NCBI RefSeq assembly: GCF_024298925.1
Contig: NZ_CP101283.1
Span: 1,803,001 to 1,867,000 of the forward strand
Reading direction: 5' to 3'
Length of the DNA stretch: 64,000 nucleotides
Source of the DNA: Phenylobacterium sp. LH3H17
GTDB taxonomy: Bacteria; Pseudomonadota; Alphaproteobacteria; Caulobacterales; Caulobacteraceae
Positions 16,941 to 26,219 of this stretch are shown one piece after another; within the stretch, counting starts at the first letter, position 1, and each line of letters begins with the position of its first letter. Under the pieces are notes generated by a model. It was not told the origin of the DNA, ran no database searches, and saw only the letters and a list, made by a program, of their open reading frames with translations. Position numbers and translations under genes: made by a program.

Positions 16941-18353
16941 ATGAAGTTCGAGGACTATCGCCGACATGACGCCGTGGGGCTGGCCGGGCTGGTCGCCAAG
17001 GGGGAGGTAAGCGCCTCCGAACTGTTGGAGACCGCCGTGACGCGGATGGCGCAGGTCAATCCAGCGGTCAACGCCGTCACCATGGACCTCACCGAATGGG
17101 GCAGGGCGGAGGTGAAGCGCGAGCCGACCCCCGGACCGCTGGCCGGCGTGCCCTTCCTGCTGAAGGACCTCGGCGCTCAGCTGGCGGGTTCGGCCACCAG
17201 CTCCGGCTCGGCGGTGTTCAAGGACCAGGTGGCCGCCGCCGACAGCGCCATCGTCACGTCCTACAAGCAGGCGGGACTGGTGATCTTCGGCAAGACCAAC
17301 ACCCCGGAGTTCGGGCTGATGCCGGTGACCGAGCCGGCCCTGCTGGGGCCCTGCCGCAATCCCTGGGACGTCTCACGCACCCCAGGCGGCTCCTCGGGCG
17401 GGGCGGCGTCGGCGGTGGCGGCGGGGATCGTGCCGGCGGCCCACGCCAGCGATGGCGGCGGCTCGATCCGCACCCCGGCCTCGGCCTGCGGCCTGTTCGG
17501 CATGAAGCCCTCGCGCGGCCGTGTCTCCTTCGCGCCCACGGGCGAGGGCTGGGGCGGGGCCTCGATCCAGCATGCGGTGACCCGCTCGGTGCGCGATTCC
17601 GCCGTCCTGCTGGACGCGGTGTGCCGCCCGCAGCCGGGCGATCCCTACTTCCTCGCGCCCCCGGAACGGCCCTTCGCCGGTGAGGTCGGGCGCGAGCCAG
17701 GCAAGCTCGCCATCGGCTTCACCACCGCGGCCCTGGCCTCCGAGGCCCTGGACCCGGAGTGCAAGGCGGCCGTTCTGGACGCCGCCCGGCTCTGCGAGAG
17801 CCTTGGCCACGTGGTCGAGGAGGTGACCGTACCAGGCAACCTGGCGGCCATGCAGCAAGCGGCCGGCGACGTGATCGGCGCCAGCATCGCCGCCACCCTG
17901 GAGGCCGAGGGAGACCGGCGCGGCCGGCCTGTCGGTGAGGACGAGGTCGAGCTCCTGACCTGGGCCATGTACCAGCGCGGCAAGGGCGTGGCGGGCTCCA
18001 CCTATGTGCGCGGCCTGGCGGCGATCCACGCCTATGGCCGGGCGGTGGCGGGGCTGTTCGAACGCTATGACGTGCTGCTGCTGTCCACCCTGGGCAGCCC
18101 GGCGATCCCGGTCGGCTACCTCACCGAGGACCTCCGCCAGTACACCCCGCGGCTGTTCGCCTTCATGCCCAACACCCAGGCCTTCAACAACACGGGCCAG
18201 CCGGCCATGTCCGTGCCCCTGGCCTGGAGCCGGGGCGGCCTGCCCATCGGCCTCCAGTTCGTCGGGCGGATGGGGGAGGAGGCGGGGCTGTTCCGCCTGG
18301 CCGGGCAGTTGGAGCAGGCGCGGCCCTGGTTCGACCGCGTCGCGCCGCTCTAG
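16941..18353 (+). CDS. Amidase (amidase-signature family)
   Basis: A 470-residue amidase-signature hydrolase with the full Ser-cisSer-Lys triad: Lys75 in PFLLKDLG, the cis-Ser in GGSSGGAASAVAAG (about 151-152), and the nucleophile Ser175 in SDGGGSIRTPASACG. The C-terminal pattern (TQAFNNTGQPAMSVPLAW, LPIGLQFVGRMGEE) is typical of general amidases rather than GatA. The ATG at 16941 follows GGGAGGACC. The substrate is unknown. Its stop overlaps that of the convergent potI-like gene by 4 bp. Proximity to a polyamine transporter could hint at amide or amine metabolism, but the gene is on the other strand. Confidence 0.9.
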   Translation: MKFEDYRRHDAVGLAGLVAKGEVSASELLETAVTRMAQVNPAVNAVTMDLTEWGRAEVKREPTPGPLAGVPFLLKDLGAQLAGSATSSGSAVFKDQVAAADSAIVTSYKQAGLVIFGKTNTPEFGLMPVTEPALLGPCRNPWDVSRTPGGSSGGAASAVAAGIVPAAHASDGGGSIRTPASACGLFGMKPSRGRVSFAPTGEGWGGASIQHAVTRSVRDSAVLLDAVCRPQPGDPYFLAPPERPFAGEVGREPGKLAIGFTTAALASEALDPECKAAVLDAARLCESLGHVVEEVTVPGNLAAMQQAAGDVIGASIAATLEAEGDRRGRPVGEDEVELLTWAMYQRGKGVAGSTYVRGLAAIHAYGRAVAGLFERYDVLLLSTLGSPAIPVGYLTEDLRQYTPRLFAFMPNTQAFNNTGQPAMSVPLAWSRGGLPIGLQFVGRMGEEAGLFRLAGQLEQARPWFDRVAPL

Positions 18354-19138
18354 GCGTCGCGGCGCCGGCGCGTCTGGACGAGGTAGGCGGCGATCACCCC
18401 GGTGGCCACCAGGCCGATCAGCAGGGTGGAGACCGCGTTGATCTCGGGATTCACCCCCAGCCGCACCTGGCTGTAGATCCGCATGGGCAGGGTGGTGGCT
18501 CCCGGTCCGGAGGTGAAGCTGGCGATCACCAGGTCGTCCAGGGACAGGGTGAAGGCCAGCATCCAGGCAGCCGCCACCGCGGGGGCGATATTGGGCAGGG
18601 TGACCAGGAAGAAGGCCTTGAACGGCGGGCAGCCCAGGTCCTGGGCGGCTTCCTCCAGCTGGCGGTCGAAGGCCGCGAGCCGGGCCTGGATCACCACCGT
18701 GGCGTAGCAGAGGGTCACCGTGGCGTGGCCGATCACCACCGTCCAGAAGCCGCGCGGCAGGCCGAAAGCCACGAACAGCAGCAACAGGGACAGGCCCAGC
18801 ACCACCTCGGGCATGACCAGGGGCGCGTAGACCATGCCGGAGAACAGGGTCCGGCCCTTGAACCGCCCAGCGCGGACCAGGGCCACCGCCGCGAAGGTCC
18901 CGAGGACCGTCGCCAGGGTCGCCGAGACCAGTCCCACACGGAAGGTCACCCAGGCCGCGTCCAGCAGCTGCTCGTTGCCGAACAGCGAGGCGTACCAGCG
19001 GGTGGAGAACCCGCCCCAAACCGTCACCAGCCGGCTGGCGTTGAACGAATAAGCCACCAGCAGGACGATCGGCAGGTAGAGGAAGCCGAAACCGACCAAC
19101 AGCGAGACGCGGTTGAAGAGCGTCAGGCCGCGCATCAT
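18350..19138 (-). CDS. potI: Putrescine/polyamine ABC transporter permease (PotI/PotC type)
   Basis: A 262-residue inner-membrane permease with about six helices. The EAA loop LEEAAQDLGCPPFKAFFLVTLP (about 140-165) would contact the ATPase, and LSLDDLVIASFTSGPG is typical of PotC/PotI. It is the last gene of the potFGHI order on the minus strand. It is separated from potH by 166 bp that contain a dispersed repeat, whereas the other pot genes overlap by 4 bp. Two adjacent ATGs (19138, 19135) are possible starts; the nearest purine-rich site (GGGGAG) comes from the repeat end. Confidence 0.9.
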   Translation of the reverse strand: MMRGLTLFNRVSLLVGFGFLYLPIVLLVAYSFNASRLVTVWGGFSTRWYASLFGNEQLLDAAWVTFRVGLVSATLATVLGTFAAVALVRAGRFKGRTLFSGMVYAPLVMPEVVLGLSLLLLFVAFGLPRGFWTVVIGHATVTLCYATVVIQARLAAFDRQLEEAAQDLGCPPFKAFFLVTLPNIAPAVAAAWMLAFTLSLDDLVIASFTSGPGATTLPMRIYSQVRLGVNPEINAVSTLLIGLVATGVIAAYLVQTRRRRDA

Positions 19139-19144
19139 CTCGAA

Positions 19145-19289
19145 GATGCTCCCCTTGTGGGGGAGCTGTCGGCGAAGCCGACTGAGGGGGACTTTGACTC
19201 GTGCCGCCGTGGATGAAACCCCCTCCGTCTCGTCGCGAAGGGGCGACGATCCACCTCCCCCAAACCGCGATGCGCGCTGGGGGAGGATC
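19145..19289 (-). repeat. Dispersed structured intergenic repeat, copy 2
   Basis: Read on the minus strand this 145-bp element parallels copy 1 at 14243-14386: GATCCTCCCCCAGCGCG, GGATCGTCGCC, GACGAGACGGAGGGGG, TTCATCCACGGCGG, AGTCGGCTTCGCCGACAG and GGGGAGCATC, with the same series of hairpins. It lies between potH and potI inside the pot operon, and its terminal GGGGAG lies 10 nt before the potI ATG. Confidence 0.88.
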
Positions 19290-19304
19290 TGTTGAGCCGT
19301 GGCT

Positions 19305-20204
19305 TCACTTCGCCACCCCCATCAGGCGGACCTGCTGGCGCTGGTAGAGGGCGATGGGGATGACCAGGGTGGCCAGCAGGGCGATGGCCACGGCGGAGGC
19401 GGCGGGCCAGTCGCGATTGGCGAAGAACTCCGTCCAGATAGTCTTGCCCAGCATCAGGGTGCCCGTGCCGCCGAGCAGGTCGGGGATTACGAACTCGCCG
19501 ACCATGGGGATGAAGCAGAGCAGGGCGCCCGCCCCGACGCCGGGCAGGGACAGGGGGAAGGTCACTCGCCAGAAGGCCTGCGAAGGCGTGCAGCCGAGGT
19601 CGGCGGCGGCCTCCAGGAGGTCTTGGTGCTGGCGCTCCAACACCGCGTAGAGCGGCAGGACCATGAAGGGCAGGTAGGCGTAGACTAGGCCGATATAGAT
19701 GGCGGCGTCGGTGTTCAGCAGGGCGACCGGCCCCAGGCCGACGGCGGCCAGGGCGGTGTTGAGCAGGCCCTCGGGCTTGAGGATGCCGATCAGCGCATAG
19801 ACCCGGATCAGGAAGCTGGTCCAGAACGGCAGGATCACCGCCATCAGCAGGGCCTGCCGCGCCGCCGGCGAGCAGCGCGCCATGGCGTAGGCCATGGGAT
19901 AGCCCAGCAGCAGCAGGATGGCGGTGGCGACGGCCGCGAACTTCAGGCTGGAAAGATAGCTCGCGACATAGAGGTGGTCGGAGGTCAGCCGGGCGTAGGT
20001 TTCGAGGTCCAGGCCGTCCAGGAAGCGCCGCAGCCCCCCCAAACCCTGGGCCCAGTCCATCCGCGGCGCATAGGGCGGCATGGCCAGGGCGGCGTCCGAG
20101 AACGAGAGCTTGGCCACCAGCAGGAAGGGAAACAGGAAGAAGAGCCCGAGCCAGAGGAACGGGGCCAGCGCGGCCAGGCCCGCCCGGTCGCGGCGAGCGC
20201 TCAT
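19305..20204 (-). CDS. potH: Putrescine/polyamine ABC transporter permease (PotH/PotB type)
   Basis: A 299-residue inner-membrane permease. It has an N-terminal helix (LAPFLWLGLFFLFPFLLVA), a periplasmic loop, then five helices and the EAA loop LLEAAADLGCTPSQAFWRVTFP. The conserved SFLIRVYALIGIL and MVGEFVIPDLLGG segments are typical of PotB/PotH. The ATG at 20204 overlaps the stop of the ATPase gene (ATGA), which supports this start over an upstream in-frame one and indicates translational coupling. Confidence 0.92.
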   Translation of the reverse strand: MSARRDRAGLAALAPFLWLGLFFLFPFLLVAKLSFSDAALAMPPYAPRMDWAQGLGGLRRFLDGLDLETYARLTSDHLYVASYLSSLKFAAVATAILLLLGYPMAYAMARCSPAARQALLMAVILPFWTSFLIRVYALIGILKPEGLLNTALAAVGLGPVALLNTDAAIYIGLVYAYLPFMVLPLYAVLERQHQDLLEAAADLGCTPSQAFWRVTFPLSLPGVGAGALLCFIPMVGEFVIPDLLGGTGTLMLGKTIWTEFFANRDWPAASAVAIALLATLVIPIALYQRQQVRLMGVAK

Positions 20205-21364
20205 CGGGTCAGCACCACGCCGGCGTCCGCGGCGAAGGTCAGCCAGACCTGGTCGTTCCAATCCACCGGCCGTTCCACGAATCGCGCTGCGTTGGCCCGG
20301 GCGGCGCGCAGGGTCCGGCCGTTGGGCAGTTCGACCAGATATGTGGTCCAGTCGCCGAGATAGCCGATGTCGGCCACCTTGCCCCCCAGGCGATTGGGGC
20401 CGGGCGGCGGCGGCTCCAGATGCACCTGGATCTTCTCCGGCCGCACGGCCAGCCAGGCCGTGGACAACAGCGGCGGACGGTCGTCCTCAAGGGCCTCGAA
20501 GCCGCCCTCCGCCTCCTCGCTGGCGAGGCGCACCGAGTGCCCGTCGGCGCGTTCGACCTTGCCCTCGAAGAGGTTCACGTCGCCGATGAAGTCGGCCACG
20601 TAGCGGGAGTTGGGCGCCTCATAGACCTCCGCCGGGCGGCCGATCTGGACGATCTTGCCCTCGCGCATGACGGCGATCCGGTCGGCGGTGATCATGGCCT
20701 CCTCCTGGTCGTGGGTGACGATCAGGAAGGTCATGCCAAGGCTCTGCTGCAGGGCCATCAGCTCCCACTGGGTCTCCTCACGCAGCTTCTTGTCGAGCGC
20801 CGCGAGTGGTTCGTCCAGCAGCAGCATCCTGGGCCGGGGCGCGATGGCGCGCGCCAGGGCGACCCGCTGCCGCTGCCCGCCGGAGAGCTGGTGGGGCTTG
20901 CGCCGCGCCAGGCCGTCCAGCCGCACCAGGGCCAGCATTTCCGCTGTCCGGGCGGCGACCTCGTCCTTGGCCATCCCCTGCCGGCGCAAACCAAAGGCGA
21001 TGTTCTTCTCAACGCTGAGGTGCGGGAAGAGCGCGTAGGACTGGAACATCATGTTGACAGGCCGCCGGTGCGGCGGGCGTCCGGCCAGGTCTTCGCCGGC
21101 CAGGGTCACGCGGCCCTCGTCGGGATCCTCGAACCCGGCCAGCAGCCGCATCAGGGTGGTTTTGCCGCAGCCGGACGGCCCCAGCAGGGCGAAGAACTCG
21201 CCCTCGTAGATGTCGAGCGAGACCCCGGCCACGGCGGTCTCGCCGTCGAAGCGCTTCACGACATTCTCGAACCGCACCAACGGCGTGGCCGCCGGATCGG
21301 CCCAGGGCGCGAAGGTCGAGCGGACCGCGCCGATGTTCAGGCGCGGGCGGGGCCGCCGTGTCAT
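20201..21364 (-). CDS. potG: Putrescine/polyamine ABC transporter ATP-binding protein (PotG/PotA type)
   Basis: A 387-residue cytoplasmic ATPase that powers import. It contains Walker [10 protein letters not shown] at 62-70, Q-loop [12 protein letters not shown], signature [14 protein letters not shown], Walker [13 protein letters not shown] and the H-loop [11 protein letters not shown]-terminal TOBE-like domain ([11 protein letters not shown]) follows. The ATG at 21364 overlaps the potF stop (ATGA), which favours it over an ATG eight codons upstream. Confidence 0.93.
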   Translation of the reverse strand: MTRRPRPRLNIGAVRSTFAPWADPAATPLVRFENVVKRFDGETAVAGVSLDIYEGEFFALLGPSGCGKTTLMRLLAGFEDPDEGRVTLAGEDLAGRPPHRRPVNMMFQSYALFPHLSVEKNIAFGLRRQGMAKDEVAARTAEMLALVRLDGLARRKPHQLSGGQRQRVALARAIAPRPRMLLLDEPLAALDKKLREETQWELMALQQSLGMTFLIVTHDQEEAMITADRIAVMREGKIVQIGRPAEVYEAPNSRYVADFIGDVNLFEGKVERADGHSVRLASEEAEGGFEALEDDRPPLLSTAWLAVRPEKIQVHLEPPPPGPNRLGGKVADIGYLGDWTTYLVELPNGRTLRAARANAARFVERPVDWNDQVWLTFAADAGVVLTR

Positions 21365-22464
21365 TGGCCGGTCTGCACCCTGGTCCACAGTCGCGTCACC
21401 TCACGCAGCAGGACCTGGTCCTTGTCCTTGGTGACGAACAGCCGCTTGAACACCTCGGGGGTGGGATAGACATTGGGATTGTCGCGCACCTCGGCGTCCA
21501 CCAGCGTGGTCGCCGCCGCGTTGGCGTTGGCGTACTGGGTGAAGTTCGAGGCCTTGGCGATCACTTCGGGCCGCAGCATGTAGTCGAGGAACCTGTAGGC
21601 GGCGTCAGGGTTCGGCGCGTCGATCGGGATGGTGAAGACGTCGAACCAGACCTGACTGCCCTCCCTGGGGATGACATAGGCGAGCTTCACCCCGTTCTTG
21701 GCCTCCTCGGCGCGGTCCCTGGCCTGCAGCACGTCGCCGGAATAGCCGACCGCCACGCAGATATCGCCGTTGGCCAGGGCCTCGATATATTCCGAGGAGT
21801 GGAACTTACGGACATAGGGTCGCGCCTTGACCATCAGGTCGGTGGCGGCCTGGTAGTCGGCCAGGTCCTTGGAATTGGGGTCCTTGCCCATGTAGTTGAG
21901 CGCCACCGCGTACATGTCCTCTGAGGCGTCCAGATAGTAGACGCCGCAGTCCTTGAGCTTGGCGAGGTTCTTGGGGTCGAACACCACCGCCCAACTGTCG
22001 ATCTTCACGCCCGGCAGGCGCCTGGCGACCGCGTCGACATTGTAGCCGAGGCCGATGGTGCCCCACATGTATGGGACCGCGTACTTCGCCCCCGGATCGA
22101 AGGGCTCCATGTGGGCCATGACGTCGGGCCACAGGTTCTTGGCGTTGGGTAGCTTGGCCCTGTCCAGCGGCGCGATGGCCTTGGCGGCGATGTAGCGGGG
22201 CACATTGTGGTTGGAGGGCGTGACGATGTCATAGCCGGTCTGGCCCTGGAGCACCTTGGTCTCGAGGATCTCGTTGGAATCAAAGGTGTCGTAGATGACC
22301 CGGATCCCGGTCTCCTGGGTGAAGTCGGCCAGGATCGCCGGGTCGATATAGTCCGACCAGTTGTAGATCCTCAGGGTCTGCGGGCGCTTGGCCTCGTCGC
22401 GCTGGCCGCAACCGGCCAGGACCAGCATCGCGCTGAGCCCCAGCGCCGTCACCCATCCCCGCAT
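21361..22464 (-). CDS. potF: Putrescine-binding periplasmic lipoprotein (PotF type)
   Basis: A 367-residue solute-binding protein. A signal sequence with lipobox LVLAGC (Cys19) implies anchoring to the membrane. RIYNWSDYIDPAILADFTQETGIRV is reduced to the diagnostic IYNWSDYI near residue 33. TPSNHNVPRYI, YAVPYMWGTIGLGYN and VGYSGDVLQARDRA also match PotF/PotD of family-1 extracellular polyamine receptors. It is the first gene of potFGHI. TATAAC lies upstream (minus strand, near 22497) but the -35 is weak. Putrescine rather than spermidine preference is inferred only from overall resemblance. Confidence 0.9.
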   Translation of the reverse strand: MRGWVTALGLSAMLVLAGCGQRDEAKRPQTLRIYNWSDYIDPAILADFTQETGIRVIYDTFDSNEILETKVLQGQTGYDIVTPSNHNVPRYIAAKAIAPLDRAKLPNAKNLWPDVMAHMEPFDPGAKYAVPYMWGTIGLGYNVDAVARRLPGVKIDSWAVVFDPKNLAKLKDCGVYYLDASEDMYAVALNYMGKDPNSKDLADYQAATDLMVKARPYVRKFHSSEYIEALANGDICVAVGYSGDVLQARDRAEEAKNGVKLAYVIPREGSQVWFDVFTIPIDAPNPDAAYRFLDYMLRPEVIAKASNFTQYANANAAATTLVDAEVRDNPNVYPTPEVFKRLFVTKDKDQVLLREVTRLWTRVQTGQ

Positions 22465-22541
22465 CGCGCTCTCCCCATCCCCGGTGGAGGGGACGTTATA
22501 GGCGAGCCGCGCAGCCGAATGAAAGGCGCTGGGACCCTTGG

Positions 22542-22949
22542 CTAGGCTGCCTTCGGCTTGATGAGACCGATCACGGCGCCGGCGACCAGATAGGCGACCA
22601 GCTGGTAGCCCATGTTGATCAGCACCAGCTCACCGCTGAGCCGGACGTAAAGGTAGTCGATGGCCATGGTGGTGAAGTCGAAGAAGAACCAGGCGGCCAG
22701 CGCGCCCATCAGGGCCGCATTGAGCGAGTTCGCGCCAAGGCGGCGCAGCAGCCAGGACAGGCCCAGCACGATGATGATCGTATTGACCACGCCCAGGCTC
22801 ATGGTCACGGCCAGGTTGGACGTGTCGGGCTCCTTGCCCAACGCCGCCATCCAACGCTCCCCGAACAGCGGCCCATACCAGAGGTAGCCGAGGGCCTCGA
22901 GCAGGACCACCGCCACCAGGACGGCGATCCAGTTGACACCTTTCAACAT
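22542..22949 (-). CDS. DUF1761 family membrane protein
   Basis: A 135-residue protein with four predicted membrane helices. It matches the DUF1761 pattern: an N-terminal NWIAVLVAVVLLEALGYLWY followed by GPLFGERWMAALGK, then three more helices ending in AYLVAGAVIGLI. The ATG at 22949 follows GGGAGAG by 5 nt; the frame is open further upstream but without a signal. The function is unknown. It is divergent from metG. Confidence 0.85.
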   Translation of the reverse strand: MLKGVNWIAVLVAVVLLEALGYLWYGPLFGERWMAALGKEPDTSNLAVTMSLGVVNTIIIVLGLSWLLRRLGANSLNAALMGALAAWFFFDFTTMAIDYLYVRLSGELVLINMGYQLVAYLVAGAVIGLIKPKAA

Positions 22950-23079
22950 GCGTCTCTCCCGTTTTTCTCGGAGGCAGCCTGTTGTTTTCGTTGGCGAAGC
23001 GCCGCCTTCCGTAGGGGCAGATTGAAGCTTAACCATTCAAAAAGCCAGCAGGGATTGCGACCGACCTTGCGGCGAGCGC

Positions 23080-23108
23080 TTTGGCGAACCGGATGGGGCG
23101 CCCTATAA
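23080..23108 (+). promoter_or_regulatory. Predicted metG promoter
   Basis: TTGGCG (23080-23085), a 17-bp spacer and TATAAG (23103-23108), 32 bp before the metG ATG. The same TTG...TATA(A/G) pattern recurs at the rpsL, rpsJ and tRNA-Tyr promoters in this window. Confidence 0.65.
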
Positions 23109-23139
23109 GCCGCCGCTCCTCCCCATTTCGAGAGACCTC

Positions 23140-24945
23140 ATGTCCCGCATCCTGATCACCTCGGCCTTGCCCTACATCAACGGGATCAAGCATCTGGGGA
23201 CTCTGGCGGGCTCCATGCTGCCGGCCGACGTCTATGCGCGGTTCCAGCGCTCGCGGGGCAATGAGACCCTCTATATCTGCGCCACCGACGAGCACGGCAC
23301 CCCCACCGAACTGGCCGCCGCCGAGGCCGGCCAGGACCCCGCCAGCTTCTGCGCCGAGCAGCATCAGGTGCAGCACGACCTGGGACGCAGGTTCGGCCTG
23401 TCCTGGGACCACTTCGGCCGCTCGTCCTCGCCGCAGAACCACCGGTTGACCCAGCGCTTCGCCCAGGGGCTGTGGGAGGCCGGCTTCATCGAGGAGCGGG
23501 TCACCCAGCAGGTCTATTCCAAGTTCGACAAGCGCTTCCTGCCCGACCGCTATGTGATCGGGACCTGCCCGCACTGCGGCTATGGCGCGGCCCGCGGCGA
23601 CCAGTGCGAGAACTGCACCCGGGTGCTGGACCCCGCCGACCTGATCAATCCGCGCTCGGCGATCTCGGGCTCGGAAGACATCGAGATCCGCGATTCCAAG
23701 CACCTGTTCCTGCGCCAGAGCCTGTTCTCCGACAAGCTGCGCGCCTGGATCGACGGCAAGAAGGGCGACTGGCCGCTGCTGGTCACCTCCATCGCGCTGA
23801 AATGGCTGGACGAGGGCCTGCAGGACCGTGGCATCACCCGCGACCTGGAATGGGGCGTGCCGGTCAACGCCTTCGAGTGGGGTTCCAATCCCAAGGGCGA
23901 GCTGCCCGATATCGAGGGCCTGGCCGGCAAGGTCTTCTATGTCTGGTTCGACGCCCCCATCGAATATATCGCCGCCACCTGGGAATGGGCCGACGCCCAG
24001 GCCGCCGAGGCGGGCAGGGGTCCGGCGCCGGATGCGGAGTGGGAACGCTGGTGGAGGGGTCCCGCCGCGGCCGACGTCACCTATGTGGAGTTCATGGGCA
24101 AGGACAACGTGCCCTTCCATACCGTGGGCTTCCCCTGCACCCTGATCGGCTCTAACGAGCGGCTGGAGGCGGACGGCTCCTGGCGGCCGGCCAACAACGC
24201 GCCCTGGAAGCTGGTCGACCGGTTGAAGGGCTTCAACTGGCTCGACTACTACGGCGGCAAGTTCTCCACGTCCCAACAGCGCGGGGTCTTCATGGACCAT
24301 GCCCTGGAGTTGCTGCCCCCCGACTACTGGCGCTGGTGGGTCACGGCCAACACGCCCGAAACCTCCGACGCCACCTTTACCTGGGAGCAGTTCCAGGCCC
24401 AGGTGAACGCCGACCTGGCCGACGTGCTGGGAAACTTCGTCAATCGTATCCTGAAGTTCACCGAGACCCGTTTCGAAGGGGTGGTCCCCGAGGGCGGCGC
24501 GCCGGGCGACCTGGAGCTCAAGCTGCAGGCCGACGTGGCCGCCAAGCTGGCCGAGCTGACCGAGAACCTCGACGCCATGGAGATGCGGAAGGCCTGCCAG
24601 TCGCTGCGTCAGCTATGGGTGCTGGGCAACCAGTACCTTACCGAGGCCGCGCCCTGGACCGCGATCAAGACCGATCCGGAGCGGGCGGCCACCGCCGTGC
24701 GCACCGGCCTCAACCTGGTCGCCCTGTTCGCCAAGGTCTCGGAGCCCTTCATCCCCTTCGCCGCGGAGAAGATCGCCCTGGCGGTCGGCGAGCCGTTCCC
24801 GGGTGTCTGGCCGACGGGGAGCACAGCCCTCGATATCCTGCCCGCCGGCCGCAAGGTCGCCGCGCCGGAGGTGCTGTTCAAGAAGGTCGAGAACGAGCAG
24901 GTCGCCGACTGGATCGCGCGCTTCGGCGGGGCCGAGGGGCAGTAG
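23140..24945 (+). CDS. metG: Methionine-tRNA ligase
   Basis: A 601-residue class I aminoacyl-tRNA synthetase charging initiator and elongator tRNA-Met. The HIGH-like motif is KHLGTLAG near residue 18. The zinc knuckle CPHC...CENC uses Cys143, 146, 156 and 159. [15 protein letters not shown] and the anticodon-binding C-terminal helices are present. The second catalytic motif reads [11 protein letters not shown] (about 374) instead of KMSKS: the first Lys is kept but the second is replaced. No C-terminal tRNA-binding (EMAP) domain is present. The gene stands alone under its own promoter, convergent with phzF. Confidence 0.95.
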   Translation: MSRILITSALPYINGIKHLGTLAGSMLPADVYARFQRSRGNETLYICATDEHGTPTELAAAEAGQDPASFCAEQHQVQHDLGRRFGLSWDHFGRSSSPQNHRLTQRFAQGLWEAGFIEERVTQQVYSKFDKRFLPDRYVIGTCPHCGYGAARGDQCENCTRVLDPADLINPRSAISGSEDIEIRDSKHLFLRQSLFSDKLRAWIDGKKGDWPLLVTSIALKWLDEGLQDRGITRDLEWGVPVNAFEWGSNPKGELPDIEGLAGKVFYVWFDAPIEYIAATWEWADAQAAEAGRGPAPDAEWERWWRGPAAADVTYVEFMGKDNVPFHTVGFPCTLIGSNERLEADGSWRPANNAPWKLVDRLKGFNWLDYYGGKFSTSQQRGVFMDHALELLPPDYWRWWVTANTPETSDATFTWEQFQAQVNADLADVLGNFVNRILKFTETRFEGVVPEGGAPGDLELKLQADVAAKLAELTENLDAMEMRKACQSLRQLWVLGNQYLTEAAPWTAIKTDPERAATAVRTGLNLVALFAKVSEPFIPFAAEKIALAVGEPFPGVWPTGSTALDILPAGRKVAAPEVLFKKVENEQVADWIARFGGAEGQ

Positions 24946-24967
24946 CGCCGACCCCGCCACCCTGCCG

Positions 24968-25831
24968 CTAGAGGGTCGCCTCGCCGCGCAGGACCGGGAC
25001 GCAGCCGCCGCCGACCGTGGCCCTGACGCCGTCCGCCGCGCGGTGGGCGGTGGCGCGCAGGCGCGAGGGGCGGCCCATCTCGACGCCCTGGACGATGTCC
25101 CAGGCGCCGCTTTCCTCGCCGGAGAGCGACAGCAGCAGGGCCGCAAGGGTGGCGTTGGCGCTGCCGGTGGCCGGGTCCTCCACGGTGCCGGAATTGGGCG
25201 CGAACATCCGCGCGCGAACAGCCTGGCCGTCGCGGGCGTAGAGGTGCAGCGAGAGCCGGTCGCCGAAGTCCGGATCGCCGTCGCCGGCCCGGCGGAAGGC
25301 GGCCAGGTCCGGCGCAGCGCGGGTCAGGGCCTCGCCGGTCACCTCGGCGAAGATGAAGTTCACGCCCACGGTGGCCTCGACCGGCCGGTGGTTGGCGACC
25401 AGGATGTCGCCGGGCGCGATCCCGGCGCAGGCCGCGGCGACGTCCACCGGAAGCTCGGCGCCCAGGGAAAGCGGCCGTGGCGCGGCGATGGTGGCGCCGC
25501 GCTCCGTCACCGTCACCCCGACGATGCCGGCCGGAACCTCCAGGCGCAGGTCGCTTCCCCGGCCCATCTGGGAGAGCACCCAGCCGGTGCCGATGGTGGG
25601 GTGCCCCGCGAAGGGCATCTCGGCGGTGCGGTTGAAGATCCGCACTCGCGCCGTGTTGGCCGGGTCTTCGGCAGGCAGGACGAAGGTGGTCTCCGACAGG
25701 TTCATCTCGGCGGCCAGAGACAGCATCTGGGCGTCGCTCAGGCCGCGGGCGTCGGTGAAGACGGCCAGCGGATTGCCGCCGAACCGGGTGTCGGTGAACA
25801 CGTCGAGGGTGACGAAGGGAGAGGCGGGCAT
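24968..25831 (-). CDS. PhzF family isomerase/epimerase
   Basis: A 287-residue protein of the PhzF/diaminopimelate-epimerase fold. It has DVFTDTRFGGNPLAVF at the N-terminus, the catalytic Glu47 in MNLSETTFVLP, FNRTAEMPFAGHPTIGTG, and FAPNSGTVEDPATGSANATL in the second lobe. Family members isomerise small metabolites (PhzF in phenazine synthesis), but no phenazine genes are nearby, so the substrate is unknown. It is divergent from an ArsR-type regulator with only 65 bp between start codons, which suggests shared control. Confidence 0.9.
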   Translation of the reverse strand: MPASPFVTLDVFTDTRFGGNPLAVFTDARGLSDAQMLSLAAEMNLSETTFVLPAEDPANTARVRIFNRTAEMPFAGHPTIGTGWVLSQMGRGSDLRLEVPAGIVGVTVTERGATIAAPRPLSLGAELPVDVAAACAGIAPGDILVANHRPVEATVGVNFIFAEVTGEALTRAAPDLAAFRRAGDGDPDFGDRLSLHLYARDGQAVRARMFAPNSGTVEDPATGSANATLAALLLSLSGEESGAWDIVQGVEMGRPSRLRATAHRAADGVRATVGGGCVPVLRGEATL

Positions 25832-25896
25832 AGGACATTCCGTCGCTGGGAGGCGGTAAGGCTTGACATAACTTCGTCGATTGGCAAAGTCCCAAA
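25832..25896. promoter_or_regulatory. Divergent promoter/operator region, phzF-like and arsR-like genes
   Basis: 65 bp between divergent starts. It contains TTGACA at about 25863 on the plus strand and a weak inverted pair ACTT...AAGT around 25870-25889, which could be an ArsR-type operator. The -10 match is poor, so only the location is well supported. Confidence 0.4.
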
Positions 25897-26199
25897 ATGG
25901 AGTTGGCCGACATCTTCCGCGCGCTCGCCAACGAGCGGCGGCTGCAGATCCTGGAGTGGCTGAAGGACCCGGTCGGGAACTTCCCGCCGCAGATGCACGG
26001 CGACCTGATCGCCGACGGGGTGTGCGGCGTCTGGCTGGCCGAGAAGCTTGGCATCAGCCACCCGACGCTCAGCGAACACATGCGCGTCCTGATCCAGGCG
26101 GGCCTGGTCACGCCGACCAAGATCAAGCAATGGACGTTCTACCGCCGCAACGACGCCCGCATCGCCGAAGTGACCAAGGCCATCGAGGCCGCCGTCTGA
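25897..26199 (+). CDS. ArsR-family transcriptional regulator
   Basis: A 100-residue winged helix-turn-helix protein: DIFRALANERRLQILEWL, then the recognition region AEKLGISHPTLSEHMRVLIQAGLV and a wing TPTKIKQWTFYRRN. No Cys cluster typical of metal sensing is present (a single Cys), so it is likely a non-metal ArsR-type repressor. Two ordinary neighbours may be targets: the old-yellow-enzyme gene 20 bp downstream and the divergent PhzF gene. Confidence 0.9.
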   Translation: MELADIFRALANERRLQILEWLKDPVGNFPPQMHGDLIADGVCGVWLAEKLGISHPTLSEHMRVLIQAGLVTPTKIKQWTFYRRNDARIAEVTKAIEAAV

Positions 26200-26219
26200 A
26201 TTTCTCCCAGGAGACCGCC

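Noticed and set aside
22985..23040. TTAACCAT near 23029 as a CtrA-binding site
   Set aside because: A single half-site without the TTAA-N7-TTAA pairing; not enough to claim CtrA control of metG or the DUF1761 gene.
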